This document shows positions 26,460 to 35,889 of a stretch of DNA of 64,000 nt, piece by piece. A program made the translations under genes and the position numbers. The stretch is taken from NCBI RefSeq assembly GCF_003605575.1, contig NZ_QKNY01000006.1, forward strand, positions 1 through 64,000, read 5' to 3'. Origin of the DNA: Halonotius aquaticus. Lineage in GTDB: Archaea; Halobacteriota; Halobacteria; Halobacteriales; Haloferacaceae. Under the pieces are notes generated by a model, which was not told where the DNA came from, ran no database searches, and was given only the letters and a program-made list of their open reading frames with translations. Every line of letters begins with the position of its first letter. Within the stretch, counting starts at the first letter, position 1.

Positions 26460-27569
26460 ATGACACCGCGAGAGCTCCGTGCCGACGTGCCGGGGTTACA
26501 GGAGTCGGCGTATCTCAACTTCGGGGCCCACGGGCCGAGCCCGGAGTATGTTGTTGAGGCGGTCAGCGACGCCGTCGCCGACCACGAGTTCAACTCCGGC
26601 ACCGACGACCCCTACACGACCGCCTTTGCGGGCTACGACCGCGCCCGCGAGCGCGTCGCCGAGTTCATCCGGGCCGAGCCCGAGGAGGTCGCCCTCACCG
26701 AAAGCACGACCGACGGGATCAACCGGATCGCCACCGCAATCGACTTCGACCCCGGCGACGTGGTCGTCCGCACCGACCTGGAACATCCGGCCGGCACGCT
26801 GCCGTGGCAACAACTCGAAGCGCAGGGTGTCGAGGTGCGCGTCGTCGAGACCACCGACGGCCGCGTCGATATCGACGCCTACACCGAGGCCGTCGCCGAC
26901 GCGCGGCTCGTCTGTTTCAGCGCGGTGACGTGGACACATGGCACACAACTGCCTGTTGCCGAGCTGGTCGATATCGCCGCCGAGGCCGGCGCGTTCACCC
27001 TCGTCGATGCGGTGCAGGTGCCTGGCGAGCTCCCGATGGACGTTCAGGAGTGGGGGGCTGATGCTGTGGCCGCGGCGGGCCACAAATGGCTGCTCGGGCC
27101 GTGGGGGTCGGGCTTTCTCTATGTAGACCGAGAAGTCGCCGACACCATGGTACCGGGCGCGGTCGGCTACCGCAGCGTCACCGAGCCGACGGCCGCCGAG
27201 TTGACCTACGAACCCGGCGCGAAACGCTTCGAGATCGGCACCACCTCGCCGGGCCCCCACGCCGGCCTGATCGAGGCGATCGATGCCATCGAATCGGTCG
27301 GCGTCGAGCGGATCGCCGATCGGATCGAGACGCTAACTGACCGACTGAAAGCCGGCATCGACGACGAGGCCCTGTTGAGCCCACAGGCCCACGAATCTGG
27401 GCTGGTGTCGATCGCCGTCGACGATCCCGAGGCAACCGTCGAGCGGTTCGCCGAGGAGGGGATCGTCATCCGGTCGCTGCCACACCCCGATGCGATCCGC
27501 GTGTCGGTGCATGCGGTTTCGACGGCCGCCGAAATCGATTCAGTGCTCGCGGCCCTAGAGACAGTATAA
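26460..27569 (+). CDS. Class V aminotransferase, cysteine-desulfurase-like but lacking the active Cys
   Basis: 369-aa PLP-dependent enzyme of the NifS/SufS/isopenicillin-N-epimerase branch. Present: AYLNFGAHGPSP, LTESTTDGINRI, LVDAVQVPGE (Asp183) and the Schiff-base Lys209 in AAGHKWLLGP. The mobile-loop catalytic Cys of SufS is not seen; the only cysteine is C152 in VCFSAV. It is therefore more likely a selenocysteine-lyase-like or epimerase-like enzyme than a cysteine desulfurase. Coupled to the next gene by a one-base overlap. Confidence 0.88.
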   Translation: MTPRELRADVPGLQESAYLNFGAHGPSPEYVVEAVSDAVADHEFNSGTDDPYTTAFAGYDRARERVAEFIRAEPEEVALTESTTDGINRIATAIDFDPGDVVVRTDLEHPAGTLPWQQLEAQGVEVRVVETTDGRVDIDAYTEAVADARLVCFSAVTWTHGTQLPVAELVDIAAEAGAFTLVDAVQVPGELPMDVQEWGADAVAAAGHKWLLGPWGSGFLYVDREVADTMVPGAVGYRSVTEPTAAELTYEPGAKRFEIGTTSPGPHAGLIEAIDAIESVGVERIADRIETLTDRLKAGIDDEALLSPQAHESGLVSIAVDDPEATVERFAEEGIVIRSLPHPDAIRVSVHAVSTAAEIDSVLAALETV

Positions 27570-27844
27570 TGGCTGCCGAAACGCGCGTCTGGCTCGTCGA
27601 GCGCACCTACTCGGATGACGAACAGAACCTGATCATCCTCACGTACGCCACGCCCGACGGCCGACAGGATTTCCGCAAAGAGCGCGCGCTGACGAGTTTC
27701 AGCGGCGACCACCGCGAGACGCCGGTCAGTCTCACGGTGCCGGCTGACAACCTCGGTGTCGTTGACGACCCCGACACCCGCGAACGCTACGAAACCGAAG
27801 CGACGCGGATGGCCGCGGAGTACGACGCCGACGACGCGCTGTAA
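27569..27844 (+). CDS. Small haloarchaeal hypothetical protein (91 aa)
   Basis: 91-aa acidic protein starting at an ATG that overlaps the aminotransferase stop by one base (taatg), so it is translationally coupled. Beta-rich first half (VWLVERTYSDDEQNLIILTYATPDG) then a DFRKERAL segment and a helical C-terminus. No known domain. Its coupling suggests a partner or small regulatory role for the upstream PLP enzyme. Confidence 0.7.
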   Translation: MAAETRVWLVERTYSDDEQNLIILTYATPDGRQDFRKERALTSFSGDHRETPVSLTVPADNLGVVDDPDTRERYETEATRMAAEYDADDAL

Positions 27845-27856
27845 CCGCTGTCCGGC

Positions 27857-28570
27857 TTACGTGTCTTCTTTGTCTTGCTGTTGGCCGAGAGCTTTGGCAA
27901 CCGCAAACAGATAGCCCAAGCCCTGTTTGATCTCCGGGTCGCGGAACCCCCTTGCGAGTCCGATCGCCCCGACAGACGAGGTATCGGCCTGTTCAGCCGC
28001 GCCGACGCTGTCGAGGAGGGATTTGAGCCCCTCGCGGGTGTCGTCGTCGCTGGCGGTGTCGGCAAGCTCCCCGAGTGAGGAGCCGGTGCCGGCCAGCGAG
28101 ACAACCATCTCATCGGTCAGTGCCGCGTTGGCGAGCCCGGCGACGTTGCCAAGCTCGGCGAGATCATCGAGCGTGCCGTCTCGCTGTAGCTCCAACACCG
28201 TCTCCAGCGCGTCGGTGAGGTCGTCGCCGTTTTCGCCGACTGTTTCGGCCAGTCTGATGGTTTCATCGGTCGCAACGCCGTCGGCGGAGGCTGCCAACGT
28301 CTCGGCGGTGCCGGTGAGTTCGACGACCATCTCGTCGGTCATCGCGGCCTCACCGAGGGTGACGACATCGAGCAGTTCGTTAACTGCATCGAGTCGCCGG
28401 ACGAAGTCGGCTACCGCCTCGGGGTTCTCTGCGATAGCGGCTTCCAGTGCTTCATCGTCGCTGACACCGTCGGTATCGACGTTGATGGCGTCATCAGCAT
28501 CGTCGCTGCTGGCCTCATCGGCCTCGCCGTTGTCGTCGACGGTAGCCGACTCTGTCTCGGCGTCGCTCAT
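27857..28570 (-). CDS. DUF1641 family protein
   Basis: 237-aa acidic protein. Two internal repeats containing ALTDEMVVxLxGT (one beginning near residue 76, one near 157) and the C-terminal GLARGFRDPEIKQGLGYLFAVAKALGQ mark DUF1641. In archaea and bacteria this family accompanies sulfide:quinone oxidoreductase-like or formate dehydrogenase genes, and it is thought to help assembly or docking, though no activity is known. The gene starts two bases after the SQR-like stop and belongs to the tusA operon. Confidence 0.85.
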   Translation of the reverse strand: MSDAETESATVDDNGEADEASSDDADDAINVDTDGVSDDEALEAAIAENPEAVADFVRRLDAVNELLDVVTLGEAAMTDEMVVELTGTAETLAASADGVATDETIRLAETVGENGDDLTDALETVLELQRDGTLDDLAELGNVAGLANAALTDEMVVSLAGTGSSLGELADTASDDDTREGLKSLLDSVGAAEQADTSSVGAIGLARGFRDPEIKQGLGYLFAVAKALGQQQDKEDT

Positions 28571-28571
28571 C

Positions 28572-29717
28572 TCAGATCAACCCCCGTGCGGTGAGCCAGT
28601 AGGATTCGTTGTAGGCGAGCTTCGACCAGTGAATCGACTGTGATGGCGCGATCGGTGACGGCGGGTTCTGGTAGTCGAACTCGACGAAGGAGGCCGAATC
28701 CATCCCCGTCTCAATGAAGCAGATCGTCTTGCCGTCGTATGCCGCTGTCGGTACTTGGCCGCGTACCTCGCTGGCAAGTCGCTGTCCGATTGTGCCAGCC
28801 TGGTAGTGGGCGACGCTCCCAGCTTTCGGAACGCCGGTTGCGGCCGCATCGCCAAGCGCGTAGACGTCCTCGGCGTGTTCGGCCTCCAGCGTGTGTTTGT
28901 CGACATCGACCCAGCCGCGGTCGCCGAGCCCGGCATCCTCGATGATGTCGACCCCACGGTGGGGTGGGATCGCCACCAGCAGGTCGTAGTCGAGCTCGGT
29001 TCCCTCCATGGACGTGAGTACGCCCTCATCCGGCTCGACCGATTCGGCGTTGAAGAACGTCTCAATGGTGATGTCGCGTTCTTCGAGCAGCGGCCGGGCC
29101 CATTCGGCGATCTGGGCGTTGCCGTGGACGCGCTGGATCGGGTAGGTGTAGGTGATCTCGATGTCCTCTCGAAGCCCGCGTTTGCGGAACCAGTCGTCGG
29201 TCATAAACGAGAACTCCAGCGGCGCGGCCGGGCACATGTGCGGGCTGCCGATGACGCTCAACACGAGGTGGCCTTCGGTGAACGACAGCAGTTCCTCGCG
29301 GAGTGCCAGCGAGCCGTCCTCGCTGTAGAAGTCGTGGCCGCCCTCCTGCAGGCCGGGTACCTCGTCGGACGCCAGCGTCGAGCCGGTGCCGACAACGAGG
29401 TGGTCGTAGCCGATGGGCGTTGCGTCCGTGGTCGTCTGGAGCTGCTTGGCGTCGGTATCGATCTCGGTGACTCGGGTGTCTTCGATCTCGATGCGGTTGT
29501 CGATCAGTTCTCGGAGTGGTCGCCGCCCGTCGGCCGGCTCACGCTTGCCGAACGGGACGTATAGCCAGACGGGCTTGTAGACGTGATCTGGGCCGTCGTT
29601 GAGGAGTCGGACGCGTACCTCGCCGGCATCGATCTCGTCGTCGAGTCGCTCCGCAAGGTCGTTGGCAAGCACGGCCCCACCGGTACCGCCGCCGATGATG
29701 ACGATGTCGTCGGTCAT
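28572..29717 (-). CDS. FAD-dependent sulfide:quinone oxidoreductase-like protein
   Basis: 381-aa pyridine-nucleotide-disulfide-reductase-fold flavoprotein. FAD-binding GGGTGG is near residue 9, a second Rossmann segment follows, and ALGDAAATGVPKAGS binds FAD ribityl. Two cysteines fit SQR catalytic positions: C162 (SPHMCPAAP) and C333 (KTICFIETG). It likely oxidises sulfide or a sulfane sulfur species to quinone, but a persulfide role with TusA is possible. The start at 29717 (MTDDIVIIGGG) overlaps tusA by four bases. Confidence 0.88.
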   Translation of the reverse strand: MTDDIVIIGGGTGGAVLANDLAERLDDEIDAGEVRVRLLNDGPDHVYKPVWLYVPFGKREPADGRRPLRELIDNRIEIEDTRVTEIDTDAKQLQTTTDATPIGYDHLVVGTGSTLASDEVPGLQEGGHDFYSEDGSLALREELLSFTEGHLVLSVIGSPHMCPAAPLEFSFMTDDWFRKRGLREDIEITYTYPIQRVHGNAQIAEWARPLLEERDITIETFFNAESVEPDEGVLTSMEGTELDYDLLVAIPPHRGVDIIEDAGLGDRGWVDVDKHTLEAEHAEDVYALGDAAATGVPKAGSVAHYQAGTIGQRLASEVRGQVPTAAYDGKTICFIETGMDSASFVEFDYQNPPSPIAPSQSIHWSKLAYNESYWLTARGLI

Positions 29718-29953
29718 GCTTTCTCCACGTAGAACGCCGTGTAGTCGTCGTGCTCTTCGATCTCGTGTAGCGTGTTGCCGGCCTCCTCGACCCACTCGGG
29801 CACGTCGGTGCGTGACTGCTCGGCGTCGCTGAGGAGTCGCACGACATCGCCCGATTCCCCGTCGCGGATCGCGCCGATCAGATCCATCAGCGGGCCGGGA
29901 CAGGTCGCGCCGCGTGCATCGACGGTCGTGGTCGGTTCGATAGATGTACTCAT
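29714..29953 (-). CDS. tusA: TusA-like sulfur carrier protein
   Basis: 79-aa TusA/SirA-like sulfur carrier. The active Cys18 lies in the family signature RGATCPGPLMDL. It shuttles persulfide sulfur between desulfurases and acceptors. The frame is open to 30154, but homology starts at the ATG at 29953, and a TATA-like aatattaata at about 29984-29991 lies roughly 30 nt upstream. First gene of tusA-SQR-DUF1641, suggesting sulfur transfer linked to quinone reduction. Confidence 0.9.
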   Translation of the reverse strand: MSTSIEPTTTVDARGATCPGPLMDLIGAIRDGESGDVVRLLSDAEQSRTDVPEWVEEAGNTLHEIEEHDDYTAFYVEKA

Positions 29954-30086
29954 CGTTACACCTACACCTTTGATCTCCATCGTATTAATATTGTGCGTCC
30001 ATTCCAAAACAATGAAAAACCGACTGTTGCAGATAATATCACACAGGTGTCTCTCTCGGTGACGACCAGAAGCGACCGACAGCAGT

Positions 30087-33000
30087 CTACTGGAGCGCGT
30101 CAGCGACCTTCTCGATGGGGTGTGGCGGTTTGCCGTCGTACCGGTCAGTGTCACCGAGTTGTGAGCGACAGGAGGTACCCGGCGCGACGACTGTGTTGCC
30201 CGGCGAGTCGTCGACGGCGTCGAACAACAGGCGGCCGATCGCCTGGCTCATCGAGTAGTGTTCGGCCTCGTAGCCGAAAGAGCCGGCCATCCCACAGCAG
30301 GTGGTATCGAGAACGTCGACCTCGTAACCTGCTCGCCGGAGCACGCCGACCGCGTGGTGCTCTCGGCTGGCGGCAGTCTGGTGGCAGTGGCCGTGATACG
30401 ACAGGGTCTCCTCGCCCGCCGTGTCGATGGCCTCGTCCAGCCGGAAGGTGTCGATATACTCTAACACGCTGTAGGTGTTGTCGGCGACGGCCTCGACCGC
30501 ATCGCCGGACAGCAGATCGAGATAATCTTCCTGATACATCACCGCGTCGCTGGGTTCGACGCTGACAAGCTCCCAGCCGTCGGCGACACGGTCGGCTAAC
30601 ACCTCGACGTTGGCCTCGGCGGTCGCTTTCGACTGCTCAAGCAGCCCCTTCGAGTGCGCCGGTCGCCCGCTGTCAGTCACCTCGTCGGCGATGGCGACAT
30701 GGACGCCGGCGGCTTCGAGCACTTGAACCGCGGCTTTGCCCACGTCGGGCTGGGTGTAGTTCGTGTAGGGATCGGCGATCAGCAAGGCCTTGTGGTCGGC
30801 CTCGCGTTCGCTGACAGCTGGCGTTCGGTTTCGATCCCACTCTTGTAGGGTGGTGCGGCTGAACGTCGGTAGCTCGCGCTCGCGGGCGATGCCGAGCGTC
30901 TTCTCGGCGAGCAGGCCGCTGCCGGGAAGCTTCGTCGCCAGGTTCGACAGCGGGGCAAACGTGCTCCCGAGGCTGTACAGCGTTTCGACGTTGGCGAAGA
31001 GTTTGTCGCGGAGGCCGACGCCCTCGCGCTGATGGCGTTCGTGAGCAACCTCGGTTTTCAGCTTCGCCATATCGACGCCGCTGGGGCAGTCTCGCTTACA
31101 GCCCTTACAGCCAATACAGAGATCCAGCACCTCGTGGCTGAACTCATCGGTAAATACGTCGTCAGGGAGCTCGCCGCTCATCGCCCGCCGGAGCATGTTC
31201 GCGCGGCCACGAGTCGAGGTGATCTCTTCGTTTTCTGTCGCCCGGTAGGTTGGGCACATGACGCCGCCTGTGGTATCCTGATGGCCGGTACAGCCTGCAC
31301 AGCCGTGACAGAGTTCGGCCATCCCCTGAAACCCATTTTCGTTGTCCCAGTTGAGCGTTGGCTCAAAATCGGCATCAAACTCGTAGTCAGCGTCATATCG
31401 AAGATTTTCGGTCGGGTCGGCGTCGCCGCTGACGTTGCCGGGGTTGAGCAGGTCGTCGGGATCGAAGGCGGCTTTGAGTCGCTGGAACAACGACCAGATC
31501 TCGTCGCCGTAGAGCTTCTCGTTCCATGTCGTCCGCGCGCGGCCGTCGCCGTGTTCGCCCGACACCGAGCCGCCGTACTCGATGACGAGATCGGTCACGT
31601 CGTCGCAGATCTCGTACATCGTTTCGATGCCGTCGTCGGCTTTGAGATCCAGCAGCGGGCGGATGTGGAGCACACCGGGACCAGCGTGGGCGTAGTAGGA
31701 GGCGAAGGTGTCGTACTCCTCGAAGAGCGTCTGGATGTCGGCGACGTATTCGGGGAGGTTCTCGGCAGGAACCGCGGTGTCTTCGATGAACGGCCAGTGT
31801 TTCGCGTCGCTCGTCCGCGACAACAAAATGGGGAGGCCGGCCTTCCGCATCTTCCAGAATTTGGTCTGGCGGTCGGCGTCGTAGGCTTCCAGGGCGTCGA
31901 CAGCGTAGGTCTCGTCGGTCGTCGTCGATCCTGCGTCGTCGCTGGGCGCGACCGCCGCAGCAACGCCCGGCAGGCGGTCAGCGAGTAGGTCGGCGACTTT
32001 CTGTTTCCCGTCAGCAACCGAATCGGCATAGAACTCGACGAGCAGCGTCGAATCTGTGCCGTCGGGGAGAATATCGACCACATCGGCAAACTCCGGGCGG
32101 TCGGCAGCGAGATCGAGGAAGACGTCGTCCATTACTTCAACGGCCGCGGGGTCGTGTTCGAGGATCGGAGCTACGTCCTCCATCGCGTCGAGCACGTCGT
32201 CGTAGGTCAGCATGACGACTGCCGTCTCGTTGGGAATCGGCTCCAGCGAGACGGTCGCCTCGGTGACGATGCCGAGCGTGCCTTCGCTGCCGGCCAGCAG
32301 GCGACCAACGTTAACCGCGCCGTGTTCCTCGGCGTCGGCGATCAGTTTGTCGAGATTGTACCCCGAGACGTTGCGCATGAGATCCGGGTAGCGAGACTCG
32401 ATCTCATCGCGGTGATTACGGAGAATGTCGCTGACGACGGCGTAGACTTGGTCTTCGATGCTCGGGTCGTCGTCGCTCGCGGCGGCCTCGGCGCGGTCGT
32501 GGAGGGCGTCAACCTCCATCCAGTCGAATGTTGTTACCGTGCCATCGGCCAGCACGACCTCGCAGGCTTCGAGATAGCCGTCGGCCTTCTCGTATTTCAG
32601 CGAGTGCGCGCCGGTGGAGTTGTTGCCGATACAGCCGCCCAGCACGCTCTTGTCGCCCCACGCGGGATCTGGAGCGTATTTGAGGCCGTGGGATTCCAGT
32701 TTGTCGTTCAGCCGGGCGAGCGTGATCCCCGGCTGTGCGGTCACAGTTTCGGCGTCGGGATCGATGTCGACGACGCCGTCCATCTGCTTTTTAAAATCGA
32801 GGACGACAGCCTCGTTGACGGTTTGACCGGCGAGGCTGGTGCCGCCGCCGCGGGGGAGCACCGGGATGTCGTTGTCGGCGCAGTACGTCATGACCGCCTG
32901 CACGTCGGCCGTCGAGGTCGGGACGACGACGCCGATCGGGAGTTGGTGGTACGCGCTGGCGTCGGTCGCATACAGGTTTCGGGTGTAGCTGTCGAAGCGA

Positions 33001-33137
33001 ACCTCACCATCGACGAGGGCATCGAGGTCGGCGACGAGGCCCGGGTCGTCGATCTCACTGCTCCGGTAGTCGTAGTTGCTTCGCGGATCGGCGGCTGGCT
33101 CCGGCCGCGACCGCTTGGACGGCGTTGGTTTGCTCAT
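30087..33137 (-). CDS. FAD/Fe-S oxidoreductase fusion (D-lactate dehydrogenase/GlcD-GlpC type)
   Basis: 1016-aa three-part enzyme. N-terminal FAD_binding_4 (PMH fold, about 60-240; LPRGGGTSLAGQTVNEAV and GGCIGNNSTGAHS), FAD-oxidase C-terminal domain, then two 4Fe-4S-type cysteine clusters (CHGCAGC and CIGCKGCKRDC near 620-700), then a GlpC-like CCG domain with TCCGMAGSFGYE. It would oxidise D-lactate, glycolate or a similar 2-hydroxyacid and pass electrons to the respiratory chain. Substrate not determined. Natural fusion of GlcD- and GlcF/GlpC-like parts. Stands alone on the minus strand. Confidence 0.92.
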   Translation of the reverse strand: MSKPTPSKRSRPEPAADPRSNYDYRSSEIDDPGLVADLDALVDGEVRFDSYTRNLYATDASAYHQLPIGVVVPTSTADVQAVMTYCADNDIPVLPRGGGTSLAGQTVNEAVVLDFKKQMDGVVDIDPDAETVTAQPGITLARLNDKLESHGLKYAPDPAWGDKSVLGGCIGNNSTGAHSLKYEKADGYLEACEVVLADGTVTTFDWMEVDALHDRAEAAASDDDPSIEDQVYAVVSDILRNHRDEIESRYPDLMRNVSGYNLDKLIADAEEHGAVNVGRLLAGSEGTLGIVTEATVSLEPIPNETAVVMLTYDDVLDAMEDVAPILEHDPAAVEVMDDVFLDLAADRPEFADVVDILPDGTDSTLLVEFYADSVADGKQKVADLLADRLPGVAAAVAPSDDAGSTTTDETYAVDALEAYDADRQTKFWKMRKAGLPILLSRTSDAKHWPFIEDTAVPAENLPEYVADIQTLFEEYDTFASYYAHAGPGVLHIRPLLDLKADDGIETMYEICDDVTDLVIEYGGSVSGEHGDGRARTTWNEKLYGDEIWSLFQRLKAAFDPDDLLNPGNVSGDADPTENLRYDADYEFDADFEPTLNWDNENGFQGMAELCHGCAGCTGHQDTTGGVMCPTYRATENEEITSTRGRANMLRRAMSGELPDDVFTDEFSHEVLDLCIGCKGCKRDCPSGVDMAKLKTEVAHERHQREGVGLRDKLFANVETLYSLGSTFAPLSNLATKLPGSGLLAEKTLGIARERELPTFSRTTLQEWDRNRTPAVSEREADHKALLIADPYTNYTQPDVGKAAVQVLEAAGVHVAIADEVTDSGRPAHSKGLLEQSKATAEANVEVLADRVADGWELVSVEPSDAVMYQEDYLDLLSGDAVEAVADNTYSVLEYIDTFRLDEAIDTAGEETLSYHGHCHQTAASREHHAVGVLRRAGYEVDVLDTTCCGMAGSFGYEAEHYSMSQAIGRLLFDAVDDSPGNTVVAPGTSCRSQLGDTDRYDGKPPHPIEKVADALQ

Positions 33138-33209
33138 GGGTTGTTGGCTGGGAATTGGGAAACCGGATGAATGAATCTATGGTTGGCAGGCGTGGTGAGA
33201 GCGCCGTCG

Positions 33210-35579
33210 CTATGCGCGCTGTAGGGTGATCTGTGCGATCGTCCCGCCGTCGATATCGACAGCAAACACACCGTCGGAGTAGGTGACGATCCGGTCGATG
33301 AGCCAGAGGCCGACGCCGCTGGCGTGGCTGAGCGTGGATTCATCCGCTTGGTCGATGACCGCAAGCTCGTTTGTCGGGATCCCCGGGCCGTCGTCGGCGA
33401 CGGTGATCTGTACCTCGTCGTCGGCTGTGGCTGTCACCCGGATCTCCCCGCCATCCTGCACCGCGTGTTCCAGTGCGTTCTCGATGAGGTGGGTGATCGC
33501 TGTCGGGAGCTTTGGATGCGCAATGACGGCTGCCGTGGTGTCGATATCGACGACGAGATCCACGTCGGCTGGTGGGTCAGGGGCCGCCGTGATCGCGTCG
33601 TCGATGACCGTCTCGACCGGGAGCTCCCGGCGGTCATTCCGGCTTTGGACGACCGATCGCATCGTCCGGGCGTTTTCGGCGGTCGCCTCAAGCCCCTCGG
33701 CGTGGGCCAATATGCGGTCGGTGAATGCGGCGTCATCACAGGCCTCGGCGAGCTGTTGGGTTCGGGATTTGATCACACTGAGATCCGTCCGTAGATTGTG
33801 CCGGAGCACGCGGTCGATGACGGCCTCCAGGAGCTCGAGATCTCGTCGGTTCTCGATCAGCTCGATCGCTGTTTCAAGGCTTGAGGCCAGCGTTTCGGCG
33901 ATCTTTTGATCAGCAGTCGTAATGTTCTGCGGGCGCATCGCCGCCGGGATCAACACGCCGAACTCGCCGATCGGCGTGATCGCCTCAGAGCGGATCACGC
34001 TGTCTTCGTTGTAGGCCTCTGGGTGCTCCCGCACATCCGAGACCAGCCGCGTTTCACCCGCCTCGTAGGCTTTCCAGGCGATACTGTTTCCGGGTTCGAA
34101 CGTCGGATGCGTCCCGATAAGCTCCGCGGCGCGTCCGGTCGCGCCGATCGGTTCGAGTCGATCCGTGGCGGGGTCGGCTCGCCAGATCCCCGCGGTCGGG
34201 AAGTTGGTCGCTGTCGGGAGTTGATCGACGACTCTCTCGACCATCTCATCGACGCTGGCGGCGGTGACAGCGTCTTGGGTGATCGACTGGATCGCCTCAA
34301 GGCTCTGGACGCGTTCTGTCCGGGTCAACGCGATGCGACCGAAGGCCGCCAGCAGTTGCCCCAACTGTCGGGCCGTTTCGTCGAAGCTCTCCGGTCGGTC
34401 GTCGCCGACGATGACGACGCCGTGATCGCCCAGCGGCAGCAACAGCACACTTTCGATCGTCTCGTCGTCACAGCGGAGCGTCGTGTCGGCATCGGACAGC
34501 GCGTCGATCCGATGGGGTGTCCCATCGTACGTTGCCCACAGCGGCGAGTCGCCGTCCGGGTCGGTATCGACAAATATCGGCTCCGTTGCGGTTGTTGCTG
34601 CCGGCTGTAGTGTGTCGGTACCGCGGTCGTAACGGTGAATCTCGGCGACCGCCACATCGAGTACCGATACCATTGTTGCCACCGTTCGGTCGCAGGCTGT
34701 CGCCTGATCCTCGCTGGTCAGGATCGCCGCTGACTCCTCGGAGAGTGATGCTAACGTCCGCTGGCGGCGTCGTTCCTCGGTGATATCGACATACAGCAGG
34801 AAGATTTCCTGGCCTTGTGGCGTCCGCACCGGCACGCCGCGCAGGAGAAACTCGCCCGTTCCGGTTGGTGTCTGTCGGCGCACCGCCTCGGTTACTGGAT
34901 GGCCATCCCGTAGGCGTGATTCGATCTCGATCAGCCGGTCGGGGTCGCTGTCAGGGGCCGGGTCGGTTGGATCAATCCCGTCGGCTGGGGCTGTCGGCTG
35001 GCCGAACGTCGCTGTGAATGCCGCGTTCGTGCGGCCGATCTCACAGCCCGTTTCGCTGACAACGACGGTGACCATCGGCTCGTCGATCGTCGTGAACAGG
35101 GCCTCAAACCGCCGGCGTGCATCGCTTAGCGTCGTTTTGACCTGCTTGGTGCTGCAGGCTGTTGCCAGCTGTTCGTTGAGCGGCGTTACCCCCGTTAGCA
35201 TCGCGTCATCGAGCGGCTCGCCACGCCGAGCGAGTAACAGCACGCCGAACTCAGGCAGGTCAAACAGCCAGTAGTATCCATCGTCGTCGACCGTTCCGGT
35301 GATCGGCAGCGACGCCCGGTGCTCCTCGTCGGTGGCAGCCCACCCAGCCAGCCGCTTTTCGGCGGCGTCATACAGCGGGTCGTCCGTTCCGACGGCCGCA
35401 TCCGGGTCGACGAGCCGATACTCGTCCGTGTCGTGCCGCTCGAAGACCGCGCCGACCGAACAGTCGAGGTGGTCTAGATACGCGTCCAGTGCGGTCACCG
35501 CTGTTGCTTCGAGTGTCTCCTCGGGGGTGATCGCAAGCGACAGCGCGTACAGCGTCTCGATCCGTTGGTGGCTATCCAT
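33210..35579 (-). CDS. Multi-domain sensor histidine kinase (GAF-PAS-GAF-GAF-HK)
   Basis: 789-aa cytosolic sensor. An N-terminal GAF-like domain is followed by a PAS domain (VTVVVSETGCEIGRTNAAFTATF), two GAF-like domains (the second including PTAGIWRADPATDRLEPIGATG), and a histidine-kinase core with VLRHNLRTDL H-box, ENALEHAV N-box, DDGPGIP and SGVGLWLI. No membrane helices. Such bacterio-opsin-activator-like kinases respond to light or redox. No partner receiver adjacent. Confidence 0.9.
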   Translation of the reverse strand: MDSHQRIETLYALSLAITPEETLEATAVTALDAYLDHLDCSVGAVFERHDTDEYRLVDPDAAVGTDDPLYDAAEKRLAGWAATDEEHRASLPITGTVDDDGYYWLFDLPEFGVLLLARRGEPLDDAMLTGVTPLNEQLATACSTKQVKTTLSDARRRFEALFTTIDEPMVTVVVSETGCEIGRTNAAFTATFGQPTAPADGIDPTDPAPDSDPDRLIEIESRLRDGHPVTEAVRRQTPTGTGEFLLRGVPVRTPQGQEIFLLYVDITEERRRQRTLASLSEESAAILTSEDQATACDRTVATMVSVLDVAVAEIHRYDRGTDTLQPAATTATEPIFVDTDPDGDSPLWATYDGTPHRIDALSDADTTLRCDDETIESVLLLPLGDHGVVIVGDDRPESFDETARQLGQLLAAFGRIALTRTERVQSLEAIQSITQDAVTAASVDEMVERVVDQLPTATNFPTAGIWRADPATDRLEPIGATGRAAELIGTHPTFEPGNSIAWKAYEAGETRLVSDVREHPEAYNEDSVIRSEAITPIGEFGVLIPAAMRPQNITTADQKIAETLASSLETAIELIENRRDLELLEAVIDRVLRHNLRTDLSVIKSRTQQLAEACDDAAFTDRILAHAEGLEATAENARTMRSVVQSRNDRRELPVETVIDDAITAAPDPPADVDLVVDIDTTAAVIAHPKLPTAITHLIENALEHAVQDGGEIRVTATADDEVQITVADDGPGIPTNELAVIDQADESTLSHASGVGLWLIDRIVTYSDGVFAVDIDGGTIAQITLQRA

Positions 35580-35671
35580 TCGTGACTTCGAGTGATATCG
35601 ACGACGGAATTGTCTCGCTTAGTTGTCAGTCAGCGATAATACATCGTATACGGGATCAGTATCGACTCCGC

Positions 35672-35851
35672 TTACCGCCAACTCCATTTGCGGCCACGGA
35701 CCACACGCATGGCAATAAATCCGATCAGCACCATCGAGACGAAGGTGATCGAACTCGGCACCGTGAGATAGCCGGCCGACACCAGCACCCCTGCCATGAT
35801 AACCCCCATCACCACGGTCAACACCAGTTCGAGATCATTGACGCTGGACAT
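35672..35851 (-). CDS. Small two-helix membrane protein (59 aa)
   Basis: 59 aa with ATG at 35851. Two hydrophobic segments (about 9-28, LVLTVVMGVIMAGVLVSAGY, and 34-49) and a basic C-terminus (RVVRGRKWSWR) suggest a small inner-membrane protein with positive residues inside. No family recognised. It sits between the histidine kinase and the dehydrogenase gene, about 40 bp from the latter; strand is the same as both. Too short to assign more. Confidence 0.6.
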   Translation of the reverse strand: MSSVNDLELVLTVVMGVIMAGVLVSAGYLTVPSSITFVSMVLIGFIAMRVVRGRKWSWR

Positions 35852-35889
35852 ACCCGGAGGGATACCGGCGACCCGAAAAGTCGTTTCGG

